Part shown: positions 40,260 through 49,864 of the stretch, one piece after another
Layout: each line of letters begins with the position of its first letter
Numbering within the stretch: position 1 is the stretch's first letter
Source of the DNA: Lederbergia galactosidilytica
Lineage (GTDB): Bacteria > Bacillota > Bacilli > Bacillales > Bacillaceae_C
Length of the DNA: 64,000 bases
Assembly (NCBI RefSeq): GCF_017873565.1
Contig: NZ_JAGGKH010000002.1
Location: 62,001-126,000 of the forward strand
Direction of reading: 5' to 3'
The notes under the pieces: model-generated
The model's input: only the letters and a program-made list of their open reading frames with translations
The model's database searches: none
Told to the model about the DNA's origin: nothing
Translations under genes and position numbers: made by a program

Positions 40260-40544
40260 GAAGATAAAACTCCTTTAATAAAAGTTGATACATTGGGAAA
40301 GTATCCAATTTATTTTAATACCTATTGGGTTATTGAATAGATTGCTATTTATTACCACACCTATTATCTATACTACATTAAATATTGAATGGTTTGGAAA
40401 AACAGCAGTTTATTTTACAGGAAATAAGTTCACTATAACTATGTTATGTAAATATAAAACATTACTTAAGACTTACTTTAGACTTTGCTAATCAATATAA
40501 CAAACAATCAGACAGATTGGATTTGAGGCAATATTTTAGACACA

Positions 40545-40712
40545 AAAAAGTTAAGGGGCATAGCGTAACCACTAAACCTACATCGAAGTCACGGCTTTAC
40601 ATGGAGTGGCAGGCATGATAGCCTCATTCGGCGATGCCAGCAAAAGGAAAAGCTGGCTTCTTGGCAGAGAATTATGCCTGCAGAGGCTCCTTAATGAAGG
40701 AAGCTGAACAAA
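40545..40712 (+). other. GC-richer stretch with nested complementary segments, possible structured leader RNA
   Basis: Three long pairings are visible: GCAGGCAT/ATGCCTGC (40609-40616, 40674-40681), GCCAGC/GCTGGC (40636-40641, 40652-40657) and AGCCTC/GAGGCT (40620-40625, 40683-40688). The first and third interlock, so they would form a pseudoknot or alternative folds. It lies directly before the small gene at 40713. A frame is also open through part of it, so a decayed coding sequence is possible. Confidence 0.35.
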
Positions 40713-40913
40713 TTGGAGAAGAACAAACAAACTGAAGCGAATAAAAAATGGCAGGAGAAAAATAAGAAGAAAGCCAAATATTTAAGCGATCGTTCTAGGG
40801 CGAGAAGCTTTATAAGAAATCAAGCTGAATTAGAGGATATTGAAGAATTTATACAGCTGCTTAAAGAGCGTGAAAATGTGCTGAAAAGTGAAAATCGGAA
40901 TGAGGAAACCTAG
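40713..40913 (+). CDS. Small basic helical protein, first gene of a repeated cassette
   Basis: The 66-residue protein (MEKNKQTEANKKWQEKNKKK, then ARSFIRNQAELEDIEEFIQLLKERE) is lysine/glutamate-rich and probably helical. The TTG start follows GAAGGAAG. It overlaps the next frame at 40900. A decayed inverted copy of the pair lies at 41985-42210. The family looks like short proteins found scattered in Bacillus genomes and phages; function unknown. Confidence 0.5.
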   Translation: MEKNKQTEANKKWQEKNKKKAKYLSDRSRARSFIRNQAELEDIEEFIQLLKERENVLKSENRNEET

Positions 40914-41125
40914 TCTAAAAAAAGAGAGTCAGCGCACGTACCAGCATTAAAAGACAAGTGATCCATCGTGCTGGGGTAAAAATGCCACGGGGTTATGGCT
41001 GGGTGAGGGACCCGAAGAAGTATGCTTATAACAAGGTTTATAATCGTACTACTTTTGATCTAGTTAAGTCATTAAAAAGATATTTAAGTAAAGCCCCCAC
41101 AAGAGTGAGGGCTTTTTTATCTTGA
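40900..41125 (+). pseudogene. Second gene of the cassette, frameshifted in an A7 run
   Basis: An ATG at 40900 reads MRKPSLKKE and then stops. Shifting one base at the seven-A run (40917-40923) restores a conserved-looking basic protein: RVSARTSIKRQVIHRAGVK, then GYGWVRDPKKYAYNKVYNRT and FDLVKSLKRYLSK. The C-terminal end runs into a terminator. Either the gene is broken, the run slips, or this is a sequencing error. Function unknown. Confidence 0.5.
41090..41118 (+). terminator. Terminator after the cassette
   Basis: AAAGCCC / GGGCTTT arms plus an inner CAC/GTG pair, then TTTTTTA. Confidence 0.75.
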
Positions 41126-41174
41126 AACGGCCCCTCCCTTTCGTAGAGGGGCTTGGCCTAAGGGGAGGTGCTAC

Positions 41175-41360
41175 CTACCAATCATCACGTCGACGGCGTT
41201 CTTCTCTACATCGGCAAATGAATCTCTCACGGTCACGATCACGGTCATGATCGCAGTCACGATCATCCCTATGCCTCACTTCGCGACACCTACAAATCAA
41301 TCTTTCTCGTCTCCGCCTGTCTCTTTCTCCACCAAAAAAATCATCTTCATAATAAGACAT
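41175..41360 (-). CDS. Arg/Asp-rich repetitive small protein, probable spore coat
   Basis: The 61-residue protein consists largely of R, D, E and H, with two copies of an ICRCRE motif separated by alternating DHDRDRDRE. Such composition is seen in CotG-like or coat-associated proteins. AGGAGG lies 12 bases before the ATG. A weak stem (GCCCCTC arms, 41130-41152) follows the stop. No exact family recognised. Confidence 0.5.
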   Translation of the reverse strand: MSYYEDDFFGGERDRRRRERLICRCREVRHRDDRDCDHDRDRDRERFICRCREERRRRDDW

Positions 41361-41527
41361 ATGCTCATAGCACCTCCTCTAATATATTAAAGCCGGCCGA
41401 CCTTAATACATATAATATTGAAAAATGCCATATTTGTTTGGACAAACTGTCTGGTGAAAATGAGCATTTTCTTAATTGGCAATTCCACAGCTGCAATAAC
41501 AGCAAACAGACATAGTCCATATCAAGC

Positions 41528-41593
41528 TCATCTATAGTAATAACCGTAGTGTTGGTAAGATCGTGCGACTTCGGTTGTTTCCTGCGTAAACAT
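41528..41593 (-). CDS. 21-residue Tyr-rich peptide
   Basis: A tiny frame, MFTQETTEVARSYQHYGYYY plus Arg, follows a very strong GGAGGAGATC site. Tyr-rich short peptides occur in spore coats, and the neighbour is a probable coat gene. It could also be a remnant, because no terminator directly follows. Confidence 0.3.
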   Translation of the reverse strand: MFTQETTEVARSYQHYGYYYR

Positions 41594-41984
41594 TACGATC
41601 TCCTCCTTAATTTAAACGTATCGAATTGCTCTATGGGGTAGCAGTAGCTTTTATAGTCGTATTGGTGATGGCTGAGACTTTATTTTTATCTGACTTATTT
41701 GATTCTGACTGTTTATGTAGATAATTTTTAGTGGAGTTTTATTGTCTTATGCTCTTTTCAGAAGATTACTCACGGTGATAATATTCGATCATTCGTTCTA
41801 TACATTTTATGAAAACAGACGTTTTTCGCAATAAAAATCCCTTAAACCTTACATGATGTAAAGGGAATTAAAAACTATTTAATTACTTTTATTAAATGAA
41901 TTTAAACGCAATTACTATCTCCTAGAATTGCTTATCTAATTTGTGACTATATGTAAGTCTGATTAAGGCAAGAAAAACAACAAC
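41594..41984. other. Gene-free stretch
   Basis: No supported reading frame. A weak imperfect hairpin (CCCTT / AAGGG around TTACATGATGTAA) lies at about 41848-41872. Confidence 0.4.
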
Positions 41985-42210
41985 ACTATAACCGCGTGAT
42001 ATTTTCACTCCTGCCCGATAAATCACTTGTCTTTTAATTCTGGTACCTGCGCTAACTCCCTAATTTAAGATTGGGTTTTCTCATTTTCACTTTTATTTTT
42101 TATCTTCCAATATATTCAGCATAACTTTAAGTAGATCAGTTATTTATAAACCCTCAGAATAAGGGGCAAAAGTAATGAAATGTTTTTTAAACTGCGAACC
42201 TTACCTTGAC
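41985..42210 (-). pseudogene. Decayed inverted copy of the 40.7-41.1 kb cassette
   Basis: On the minus strand the run from 42084 (ATGAGAAAACCCAATCTTAA, then GTTAGCGCAGGTACCAG and ATTAAAAGACAAGTGAT) aligns closely with the plus-strand frame starting at 40900. Bases 42085-42210 align more loosely with the end of the 40713 gene (CTTAAAG, GTGAAAAT; RSLKN for RSFIRN). Stops and frameshifts break both frames. Confidence 0.65.
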
Positions 42211-42637
42211 TTTTAGACGTCTATAATTATAGGAGCCTATAAAGAAAAGCAAAAAAATGATTCGATTAAACACAGTTTAGGAGGATTACACGAAAGTTCA
42301 AAAGGATCTTCAGGTAACGTCTTAGTGTTTTCTATGTACTTAACTTCTCTGCTATATTCTGAGGCACTAATACACCCTTTTGGACCAGTTCACTGTACTG
42401 GATAGCCCCTCTATACGCGATATAAAAAAGGACAGTAGCATATGCCACCATCCCGTTTTAAATCCAAAATTTGATCAATCACATTTGCTCGCACCATGTT
42501 GACTAACACTAGAACCTTGCTTGTATAACCAAACAAGGATTTGCGACTGCATAAATTTTTTAGCAAAAACTCTACATTAGATGTAATAAAGGACAGTGCC
42601 AAAAACCTTCTAAACAAGTATTAAAGTCCCCACACAA
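42211..42637. other. Stretch without a convincing gene
   Basis: A 68-codon minus-strand frame (42411-42617) and a plus-strand frame near 42240-42400 are open, but neither has a ribosome site or a recognisable product. I leave both uncalled. Confidence 0.4.
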
Positions 42638-42673
42638 GAAAAACCGCCAAAGCTAATAGCTTCAACGGTTTCA
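42638..42673 (-). terminator. Terminator after glnA
   Basis: AAACCG / CGGTTT arms with an inner AGCT/AGCT pair, then TTTTTCTTG on the minus strand. Confidence 0.7.
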
Positions 42674-42678
42674 CCACA

Positions 42679-44013
42679 TTAATATTGCTTCAAATACTGC
42701 TCTCTTTCCCACGGGTGGACTTGTGTCCGGAACATATCCCATTCTATTTCTTTTGCCTCAATGAAATTTTCATAAATATGATTTCCTAGGCCGGCCTTAA
42801 TAATTTCATCTTGTTTCAGTTGGTCTAAGGCCTCTGCTAAGTTAGCTGGTAAATCTATGACACCTTCCTCGCTTCTTTCACTTTTATTCATAATGTAGAT
42901 GTTTTTATCTACAGCATGGGGAGGTGTTAATTGGTCTTCAATTCCACTTAAACCAGCTTTAAGCAAAACTGCCATTGCCAAATATGGATTGGCACTAGGA
43001 TCTACACTTCTTACTTCAATTCGTGTACTAAGCCCACGTGAAGAAGGGATACGAACAAGTGGACTTCTATTTTGTGCTGACCAAGCAATATAACATGGCG
43101 CTTCATACCCAGGTACCAAACGTTTATAAGAGTTAATCGTTGGGTTTGTAATTGCCGTAAAGCCTGGTGCATGCTTAATAATTCCTGCTAGGAAATGATA
43201 GGCAGTTTGACTCATTTGTAGTTCCCCATTTTGATCATAGAAAACATTTTTTCCATCATTAAATAGCGATAAATTAAAATGCATCCCAGAACCCGCGACC
43301 CCGTAAAGTGGCTTCGGCATAAAGGTAGCGTGAAGTCCATGTTTTCTAGCCATGGTTTTGACAACTAGTTTAAAGGTCTGGATTTGGTCACAAGCCGTTA
43401 TTGCGTCCGCGTATTTAAAATCAATTTCATGCTGTCCTGGAGCTTCTTCATGATGAGAGGCTTCAATTTCAAACCCTAATTCCTCTAATTCTAACACGAT
43501 ATCTCGACGACAATTTTCGCCAAGATCAGTAGGGGCCAAATCAAAATAACCACCATGGTCATTTAATTCTAGTGTTGGCTCCCCATTATCATCTAATTTA
43601 AATAGGAAAAATTCAGGTTCAGGTCCTAAATTAAAATTTGTGAAGCCAAACTTTTCCATTTCTTTTAATACTCTTTTTAAATTACTTCGTGGGTCCCCCG
43701 CAAAAGGTTCAAAATTTGAATTATACACATCACAAATTAATCGAGCAACTTTGCCTTTACTTGCAGACCATGGAAAAACAACCCATGTATCTAGATCAGG
43801 ATATAAATACATATCCGATTCCTCAATTCTAACGAAACCTTCGATCGAGGAACCATCGAACATCATTTTATTGTCCAGAGCCTTTTCAAGTTGAGTAATT
43901 GGAATTTCCACATTTTTTACTGTGCCGAGAATATCCGTAAATTGCAACCTTACAAATTTAACATTTTGTTCTTTTGCTAACTGCGCAATATCTTCTTTGG
44001 TATATCTACCCAT
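42679..44013 (-). CDS. glnA: Glutamine synthetase type I
   Basis: This enzyme makes glutamine from glutamate, ammonia and ATP; in Bacillus the feedback-inhibited form also controls TnrA and GlnR. The 444-residue length is the GSI-alpha class (no adenylylation site). [11 protein letters not shown], the metal-site [12 protein letters not shown], and [10 protein letters not shown] are present, and Arg62, linked to glutamine feedback, is kept. GGGAGG lies about 13 bases before the ATG. The usual upstream glnR is absent; ynbB lies 132 bp away. Confidence 0.96.
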   Translation of the reverse strand: MGRYTKEDIAQLAKEQNVKFVRLQFTDILGTVKNVEIPITQLEKALDNKMMFDGSSIEGFVRIEESDMYLYPDLDTWVVFPWSASKGKVARLICDVYNSNFEPFAGDPRSNLKRVLKEMEKFGFTNFNLGPEPEFFLFKLDDNGEPTLELNDHGGYFDLAPTDLGENCRRDIVLELEELGFEIEASHHEEAPGQHEIDFKYADAITACDQIQTFKLVVKTMARKHGLHATFMPKPLYGVAGSGMHFNLSLFNDGKNVFYDQNGELQMSQTAYHFLAGIIKHAPGFTAITNPTINSYKRLVPGYEAPCYIAWSAQNRSPLVRIPSSRGLSTRIEVRSVDPSANPYLAMAVLLKAGLSGIEDQLTPPHAVDKNIYIMNKSERSEEGVIDLPANLAEALDQLKQDEIIKAGLGNHIYENFIEAKEIEWDMFRTQVHPWEREQYLKQY

Positions 44014-44096
44014 ACTAATCTAAAAGTCCTCCCGTAATTTCAAAGTTGCATATTTCTATCCTCTTGCAAAATATATGCACTTCAAGATTTTATAAA

Positions 44097-44112
44097 ATTT
44101 TTCGCGAAAAAT
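44097..44112. promoter_or_regulatory. 16-bp perfect palindrome upstream of glnA
   Basis: ATTTTTCGCGAAAAAT lies about 85 bases before the glnA start. No GlnR/TnrA site (TGTNA-N7-TNACA) is visible in the gap, so this palindrome is the best operator candidate. Confidence 0.4.
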
Positions 44113-44145
44113 AAAGTATAAATTTACTCACTTAGTTATATACAC

Positions 44146-45399
44146 TTATTTTATACTAATTAAACCTTTTTCGACTAAACAATTTAAAGCTTTAGATACT
44201 GCTATTTTCACATGAGCATACGTTAATCCGCCTTGAACATAAGCTGTGTAAGGTGGTCTGATCGGACCATCAGCAGATAATTCGATGCTTGCCCCTTGAA
44301 TGAACGTTCCGGCAGCCATAATAACCTCATGCTCATAGCCAGGCATTAAACTTGGATAAGGCGTCACAAATGAATCCACTGGGGAGGCCGCTTGGATCTC
44401 TTGGCAAAACGCGATCATCATATCCTTGTTATTAAATTGTACAGATTGGATTAGATCTGTCCGTGCAGCATTCCATTTTGGAGATGTTTCTAGACCAACT
44501 TTTTCTAATAATGCAGATGTAAAGATGGCTCCCTTTAGCGCTTGGCCAGTAATATGGGGCGCCAAAAAGAAACCTTGGTACATTTCAAGCAAACTATAAA
44601 GAGAAGCTCCTGCCTCTCTGCCAATGCCGGGTGAGGTCATTCGATAGGCACACATTTCAACAAACTTTGTTTTCCCTACTATATAACCGCCTGTTTTCAC
44701 GATTCCGCCACCTGGATTCTTGATTAAAGATCCAGCGATTAAATCTGCTCCGACATGACAAGGTTCTAATTCTTCAACAAATTCGCCATAACAATTGTCA
44801 ACAAACACAATGACATCCGATTTTATCTCTTTTACAAATTCAATCATCATCTTGATTTCAGATATAGTAAACGATGGACGGTCACCATATCCTTTAGAAC
44901 GCTGGATTCCAATCACTTTTGTGTTGGGCTTAATTGCTTTTTGCACAGCTTCGTAATCAATAGAACCGTCTTCAGACAAATCTACACAATTATAGCTAAT
45001 ACCATATTCCTTTAATGAGCCATTGTCATTACCTCTTAAACCTACTACCTCTTCCAATGTGTCATATGGCTTTCCAGTCATATATAATAATTCATCACCT
45101 GGTCTTAGCACACCAAATAACGAAATGGAAATTGCATGTGTCCCAGAGATGATCTGAGGACGAACCAAACCTGCTTCCCCTCCAAAAACATCGGCGTACA
45201 CAGCTTCTAATACTTCTCGCCCCATATCACCGTATCCATACCCAGTCGAAGCTGTAAAATGGATTTCACTTACTCGATGTTTCTGAAAGCTTTCTAGTAC
45301 TCGCTGTTGATTCACTTCAATCATTTGGTCAACTTTTCTATGAATGGGTAAAATTTGTTCTTCAATATTGTCAATCATATGTTGTAATTCTGCATTCAT
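44146..45399 (-). CDS. ynbB: Aluminium-resistance/methionine gamma-lyase-like PLP protein (YnbB)
   Basis: The 417-residue fold type I PLP enzyme belongs to the YnbB family (Alum_res). Features seen are ASTGYGYGDMGREVLEAVYA, IQRSKGYGDRPSFTI, VFVDNCYGEFVEELEP and the probable PLP-lysine segment AGSLIKNPGGGIVKTGGY. The real substrate is not established. It lies between hflX and glnA as in B. subtilis, 26 bp after hflX. Confidence 0.9.
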   Translation of the reverse strand: MNAELQHMIDNIEEQILPIHRKVDQMIEVNQQRVLESFQKHRVSEIHFTASTGYGYGDMGREVLEAVYADVFGGEAGLVRPQIISGTHAISISLFGVLRPGDELLYMTGKPYDTLEEVVGLRGNDNGSLKEYGISYNCVDLSEDGSIDYEAVQKAIKPNTKVIGIQRSKGYGDRPSFTISEIKMMIEFVKEIKSDVIVFVDNCYGEFVEELEPCHVGADLIAGSLIKNPGGGIVKTGGYIVGKTKFVEMCAYRMTSPGIGREAGASLYSLLEMYQGFFLAPHITGQALKGAIFTSALLEKVGLETSPKWNAARTDLIQSVQFNNKDMMIAFCQEIQAASPVDSFVTPYPSLMPGYEHEVIMAAGTFIQGASIELSADGPIRPPYTAYVQGGLTYAHVKIAVSKALNCLVEKGLISIK

Positions 45400-45425
45400 T
45401 CTCTTTCTAACTCCTTTAAACTCCC

Positions 45426-46697
45426 TTAAACTCCGTATAATTTCAACGCCGCATTAACAGGATGGTCTTTTAAAACATATCCTTTACATTTGTAGGATTG
45501 TTCCTCTTCTAAAAATATAAATTCCCGTAATATAGTATCATTTTTCAAAACGGATAAAAGTCTTCCTTCATCAGATGGAACAACGACATGATAATAATCC
45601 ATATTTTCGGTGGCCATTTTTTCAATGATTTGCTTTAGTTTTTGGCGATCAGTATCACTAAAGGCACTCATGATAAAATGTTCACCAGAGCGAGGCACAA
45701 ACTCTGGAGTGATTTGATCCGATTTATTATAAACGATTAATTGAGGCAAATGATCCATTTCCAACTCTTTTAATAAATGTAAAACAGTATTCTCATGATT
45801 ATCAAAATCTGGGTTGGAACTGTCTACTACATGAAGTAAAAGATCGGCATCTCGTACTTCTTCCAAGGTTGAACGGAACGCAGCAATCAATGTTGTAGGT
45901 AGTTCCTGAATAAATCCTACAGTATCTGTTAGGATTGCATTATATCCACTAGGTAGTACCAATTTTCTCGTAAGAGGATCAAGGGTCGCAAATAATTGAT
46001 TTTCTTCAAAAGCTTGTGCGGTAGATAATCTGTTAAACAATGTTGATTTTCCCGCATTTGTATAGCCAACAATGGCAATTTGAAAAGCTTTATTACGCCT
46101 TCTTCTCTCACGATATCGCTCTCGATGATGAACAACAACTTGCAACTGTCTTTTTATCTCATCAATTCTACGGCGAATATGCCGTCTGTCAGACTCTAGC
46201 TTTGTTTCACCAGGCCCCCTTGTTCCGATTCCACCACCTAGGCGTGAGAGGAGAATTCCTTGTCCCGCTAATCTTGGTAAAAGATATTGTAATTGCGCAA
46301 GCTCAACTTGTAACTTCCCCTCTTTAGAGCGAGCTCGTTGTGCAAAGATATCCAATATTAATTGAGTACGATCTAAGACCTTTGAATTAAGTCTATCCTG
46401 CAGGTTACGCTGCTGACTTGGAGATAATTCATCATTGAAAATAGTCAAATCTGGTTCAAGTTCTTCCTCTAAATGTTGCAGTTCTTCTAATTTTCCTTTT
46501 CCAATATAAGTAGAAGGATGTAATTTTTCCTGTTTCTGAGTCAATGACGCAATGGTCTCTCCTTGAGCAGTTGAAACTAATGACTCAAGCTCAGACATAG
46601 AATATTGAAAATGTAAGTCTGATTCAATTGTCTGACTTCCTACAATGATAACCTTCTCTTTACCGGGTTTCTGCAAATATTTCCCTCTTTTCCTCAT
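45426..46697 (-). CDS. hflX: GTPase HflX
   Basis: HflX splits or rescues ribosomes under stress. The 423-residue frame has the N-terminal HflX domain ([44 protein letters not shown]), a Gly-rich [15 protein letters not shown] linker and a G domain with [14 protein letters not shown] and NKSD. No clear ribosome site precedes the ATG at 46697. A TTG at 46676, giving [13 protein letters not shown] after AGAGGG, is a good alternative. Confidence 0.93.
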   Translation of the reverse strand: MRKRGKYLQKPGKEKVIIVGSQTIESDLHFQYSMSELESLVSTAQGETIASLTQKQEKLHPSTYIGKGKLEELQHLEEELEPDLTIFNDELSPSQQRNLQDRLNSKVLDRTQLILDIFAQRARSKEGKLQVELAQLQYLLPRLAGQGILLSRLGGGIGTRGPGETKLESDRRHIRRRIDEIKRQLQVVVHHRERYRERRRRNKAFQIAIVGYTNAGKSTLFNRLSTAQAFEENQLFATLDPLTRKLVLPSGYNAILTDTVGFIQELPTTLIAAFRSTLEEVRDADLLLHVVDSSNPDFDNHENTVLHLLKELEMDHLPQLIVYNKSDQITPEFVPRSGEHFIMSAFSDTDRQKLKQIIEKMATENMDYYHVVVPSDEGRLLSVLKNDTILREFIFLEEEQSYKCKGYVLKDHPVNAALKLYGV

Positions 46698-47141
46698 ACG
46701 TCATATTTTTATCATAACAAAAACAGATTTTAAAAACGAATTTATCGTTTTCTTCCTAAACGTTTATTATGTTGCTAGGAGGAAACACAATTAAAATTAA
46801 GGATTACAAATAATCCCTTTAAAATATACTGCCTAAAAACGGCACGATATGTATGATTATATACAAAAACTTCAAATACTGTATTGTAGGCAAGTAGGCA
46901 TAATGACAGTATTTTTATTGGTTAGAAACTATAAAATGACTTCATATCATGTGGATTAGCTAAGGAGTTGTCCCGCTCAGAAGTCATTGGCATTGTATGT
47001 CAAGACGAGACTGTTACTGAGCCAATGTAAAAGAAAAAAATACCTCACTGGCTCAGCAACATTTACTTGGAGCAAGTTAGAACGGCGTTGCTTTAGGTAG
47101 GTGTTTTTGGCCGTTCATTCAAAGTTTGGAATCTTTGCGAT
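46698..47141. other. Gene-free stretch with a long inverted repeat
   Basis: No gene seen. A 12-bp inverted repeat (GTTACTGAGCCA at 47013-47024, with one mismatch to TGGCTCAGCAAC at 47049-47060) encloses an A-rich loop; it may end spoVK transcription or be a mobile-element scrap. A second small stem (AAATACTGT arms) is at 46874-46914. Confidence 0.35.
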
Positions 47142-48083
47142 TTAACTTTGCTTAGAAAACTTAAAGTCTTCACTAATTAAAGTTGTTAATAAATTTTTAT
47201 CTAAATGCGACTCACTTAAAAGCCGCATAGCTTGTGAGCGAATGGCCTTTTCGATTTGGTTGCGCACATAACGTCCATTTGAAAAATGCTCACCTTTTAT
47301 TCCCTTCACATAAAGCAAATGATCTTTCAATTTCGCCTCAGCTTCTTTACTTAAAATATATTCTTTCTCTCCCACCATACGTCTTCCAATATCCATCAAT
47401 TCATTAGCTGTATAATCTGGAAAGTGAAAAACAAGTGGGAAACGTGAATGGAGGCCAGGGTTTAAACTAAGGAAATAATCCATTTCTTGGGAATATCCAG
47501 CTAGAATGAGAATAAATTCATTTTGTTTATCTTCCATATGCTTTACTAATGTATCAATAGCCTCTTTCCCGAAATCTTTTTCCCCACCCCTCCCTAACGA
47601 ATAGGCTTCATCAATAAATAAAACTCCTCCTGTAGCTTTTTTAATTAAATCACGAGTTTTTTGTGCTGTATGGCCAATATATTCTCCTACTAAGTCTGCC
47701 CTTTCTGCTTCAATCAAGTGGCCCTTAGGTAAAATATCCATCCTTTGAAATAATTTTCCAATTAAGCGGGCAACAGTCGTTTTCCCAGTCCCGGGGTTTC
47801 CTTTAAACATCATATGCAAGACTTGTTGACCGGATTTTAATCCAGCTTCTTCACGTTTTTTATTTATATAAATCCAAGCATATACTTCTTTCATCATTTT
47901 TTTTATTTGCGTCATTCCCACCAAAGAATTCATTTCTTTTTCAATTTCTTTCAAGATTACATGCTCTTGTGATAAAGGTTTTGGTGAAATGCTTTTTGGT
48001 AAATCAGGTATCTTTTCTCTATTGTTCACATTAAGCATAATACTGATCTGTCCATTATTTTTCATTCTAATTGGTTCACTCAT
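47142..48083 (-). CDS. spoVK: Stage V sporulation protein K, AAA+ ATPase
   Basis: The 313-residue CbxX/CfqX-type AAA+ protein is needed for late spore maturation in B. subtilis. Walker A is FKGNPGTGKTTVARLIG, Walker B GGVLFIDEAYSLGRGG, and sensor/arginine-finger segments SRFPLVFHFPDY and NGRYVRNQIEKAIRSQAMR are present. The ATG giving MSEPIRMKNN is chosen for its GAGGTGATG site; a GTG/ATG three codons earlier overlaps it. It lies between hfq and hflX. Confidence 0.92.
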   Translation of the reverse strand: MSEPIRMKNNGQISIMLNVNNREKIPDLPKSISPKPLSQEHVILKEIEKEMNSLVGMTQIKKMMKEVYAWIYINKKREEAGLKSGQQVLHMMFKGNPGTGKTTVARLIGKLFQRMDILPKGHLIEAERADLVGEYIGHTAQKTRDLIKKATGGVLFIDEAYSLGRGGEKDFGKEAIDTLVKHMEDKQNEFILILAGYSQEMDYFLSLNPGLHSRFPLVFHFPDYTANELMDIGRRMVGEKEYILSKEAEAKLKDHLLYVKGIKGEHFSNGRYVRNQIEKAIRSQAMRLLSESHLDKNLLTTLISEDFKFSKQS

Positions 48084-48417
48084 CCTCATCACCTCACATT
48101 AAAAACAGTATACGCCCATTGCTACATTTTGTGCCCAGATCAATTCAAAAAAGCAAACGGCAAGATTTTTATAAATGACTATTGCCAGATTCACCGGCAA
48201 CAACTTTAATTTCAGAGAGGAAGGGTTTGAAGGTAAAGTCACTATAAGCCGAAATTTATGTTTGCCTATTCTTTGATAAAGGATTATTTCAGTATATTCA
48301 TTCTTAATCATGACCATTACTGAGAAAGATTGAAATTGAGAAAGAATGACGTTCTTAGTGGGCAATAGAATGAGATTCAAGGAGTATCTTTGTAGTGATT
48401 GATCAGTTATTACGCAA
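48084..48417. other. Gap between hfq and spoVK
   Basis: A 93-codon minus-strand frame (48099-48380) is open but has no ribosome site and no recognisable domain, so I do not call it a gene. Nothing else is seen. Confidence 0.4.
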
Positions 48418-48475
48418 AAAAGCTATTTGCCACAGGATCACTACTGATATGGATCCTGTTTTGCAAATAGCTTTT
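48418..48475 (-). terminator. Terminator after hfq
   Basis: 13-bp outer arms (AAAAGCTATTTGC) and inner CAGGATC/GATCCTG arms, with T-runs on both strands. Confidence 0.8.
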
Positions 48476-48486
48476 CTTTATTTGAT

Positions 48487-48714
48487 TTATTCTTCTAAAT
48501 TGATTTGAACATTACGTTGCGGTGAAAATGTTGAAATCGCATGTTTGAACACTAATTGTTGCTTCCCTTCGGATTCAAAAAGGACAGTAAAATTATCAAA
48601 ACTTTTTACATTCCCGCGAAGTTGAAACCCATTTAGTAGAAATAAAGTAACTGGGATTGCTTCTTTCCGAAGTTGATTCAAAAATTGATCTTGAATATTG
48701 ACTGATGATTTCAT
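48487..48714 (-). CDS. hfq: RNA-binding protein Hfq
   Basis: This 75-residue Sm-like hexameric RNA chaperone has the Sm1 stretch [20 protein letters not shown] and the Sm2-type FKHAIST segment. GAGGCC lies before the ATG. It follows miaA by 28 bp, the classical miaA-hfq order. The C-terminus is short, as in other Bacilli. Confidence 0.95.
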   Translation of the reverse strand: MKSSVNIQDQFLNQLRKEAIPVTLFLLNGFQLRGNVKSFDNFTVLFESEGKQQLVFKHAISTFSPQRNVQINLEE

Positions 48715-48742
48715 AAAATGGCCTCCTATTTTATCTCTATAT

Positions 48743-49705
48743 TTAATTATTCGATTTTAATTCAAGCTTTCCTGCAATAAAATCGATAATTTCGGCTATT
48801 TTTTTCCAGTGTTCCCTTTTATCGGTTAAATCAAACCATTCCGCATTCATTTTATTTCTAAACCATGTTAATTGACGTTTTGCGTAATGACGCGAATTCT
48901 TTTTAAGTAAAGTAACAGCATCTTCATATGATGTTCTATCCTCAAGATAATTTGCTATTTCCTTATAACCGATTGCCTTCATTGATTGATGCTCAGCGCT
49001 GAGTCCTTTATTCATTAGATCACTTACCTCTTGCACTAGCCCTTCTGCAATCATTAGATCCACTCGCTGATTAATTCTTTGATATAATGTTTCTCTATCC
49101 ATTGTTAACCCAATTAATATATCTCCATATAGCGGGATACTTTGTTGGTTTTTTTGATATTCTGTCATTGTCTTTCCTGTACAATGAAAGATTTCTAATG
49201 CTCGTATTACTCTACGGTGATTATTCGGATGAATTTTGTCTGCGGCTTCTGGATCAATTGCTTTTAACTGATTATACAAATTCAACGCTTCCCCTGACTG
49301 GGCTTTTTCCTCCATTCGCTCTCGAAAAGAAATATCAGCTGGGGCATCTGAAAATTGATAATCGTATAAGACAGATTGAATATAGAGCCCAGTTCCACCA
49401 ACAAGAATTGGTAGGTTTCCACGACTATGAACCTCTTGAATTTTTCCCCTAACTATTTTTTGATATTCCGCTGCGGAAAATGACTCCCATGGCTCTTTCA
49501 AATTTATAAGATGATGAGGTACTCCTTGCATCTCACTAGGCTTAATTTTTGCTGTCCCAATATCCATTCCCTTATAAATTTGCATTGAGTCCCCGCTGAT
49601 AATTTCTCCATTAAATCGCTTTGCAATTTGTAAGCTCAATTCTGTTTTCCCTACTGCAGTTGGACCAATAATAGAAATCACTTTATTTTTCTGTTTAGTT
49701 TGCAA
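48743..49705 (-). CDS. miaA: tRNA dimethylallyltransferase
   Basis: MiaA adds a dimethylallyl group to A37 of tRNAs reading UNN codons; MiaB (also in this window) then methylthiolates it. The 320-residue frame has [33 protein letters not shown] and [13 protein letters not shown]. The TTG start is inferred from fit to the family; its ribosome site is weak. Confidence 0.94.
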   Translation of the reverse strand: MQTKQKNKVISIIGPTAVGKTELSLQIAKRFNGEIISGDSMQIYKGMDIGTAKIKPSEMQGVPHHLINLKEPWESFSAAEYQKIVRGKIQEVHSRGNLPILVGGTGLYIQSVLYDYQFSDAPADISFRERMEEKAQSGEALNLYNQLKAIDPEAADKIHPNNHRRVIRALEIFHCTGKTMTEYQKNQQSIPLYGDILIGLTMDRETLYQRINQRVDLMIAEGLVQEVSDLMNKGLSAEHQSMKAIGYKEIANYLEDRTSYEDAVTLLKKNSRHYAKRQLTWFRNKMNAEWFDLTDKREHWKKIAEIIDFIAGKLELKSNN

Positions 49706-49824
49706 TTTGATTCACTGCTTTCTTAAAACATCTCATTTTTTAAACAATAGTACCATACCTTACCACTGGCTTATAGTATTATGATCTCTACACCAAGTTT
49801 ACATAAAAATATTATAGTTTATTT

Positions 49825-49864
49825 AAATAAGACCATCTGGAAAATAATCCAGATGGTCTTATTT
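49825..49864 (-). terminator. Terminator after the small membrane gene
   Basis: 17-bp perfect arms (AAATAAGACCATCTGGA) with a 6-base loop and T-rich flanks. Confidence 0.8.

Noticed and set aside
40285..40491. 68-codon plus-strand frame
   Set aside because: No ribosome site, composition like random AT-rich sequence.
41180..41340. CRISPR-like look of the repeated cgatcacggtcatgatcg stretch
   Set aside because: The repeats are short codon-level repeats of Arg/Asp inside a reading frame, without spacers.
42411..42617. 68-codon minus-strand frame downstream of glnA
   Set aside because: No ribosome site and no recognisable product; it lies beside decayed cassette DNA.
48099..48380. 93-codon minus-strand frame between hfq and spoVK
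   Set aside because: Hydrophobic-looking sequence without ribosome site or recognisable domain; could be chance in an AT-rich gap.
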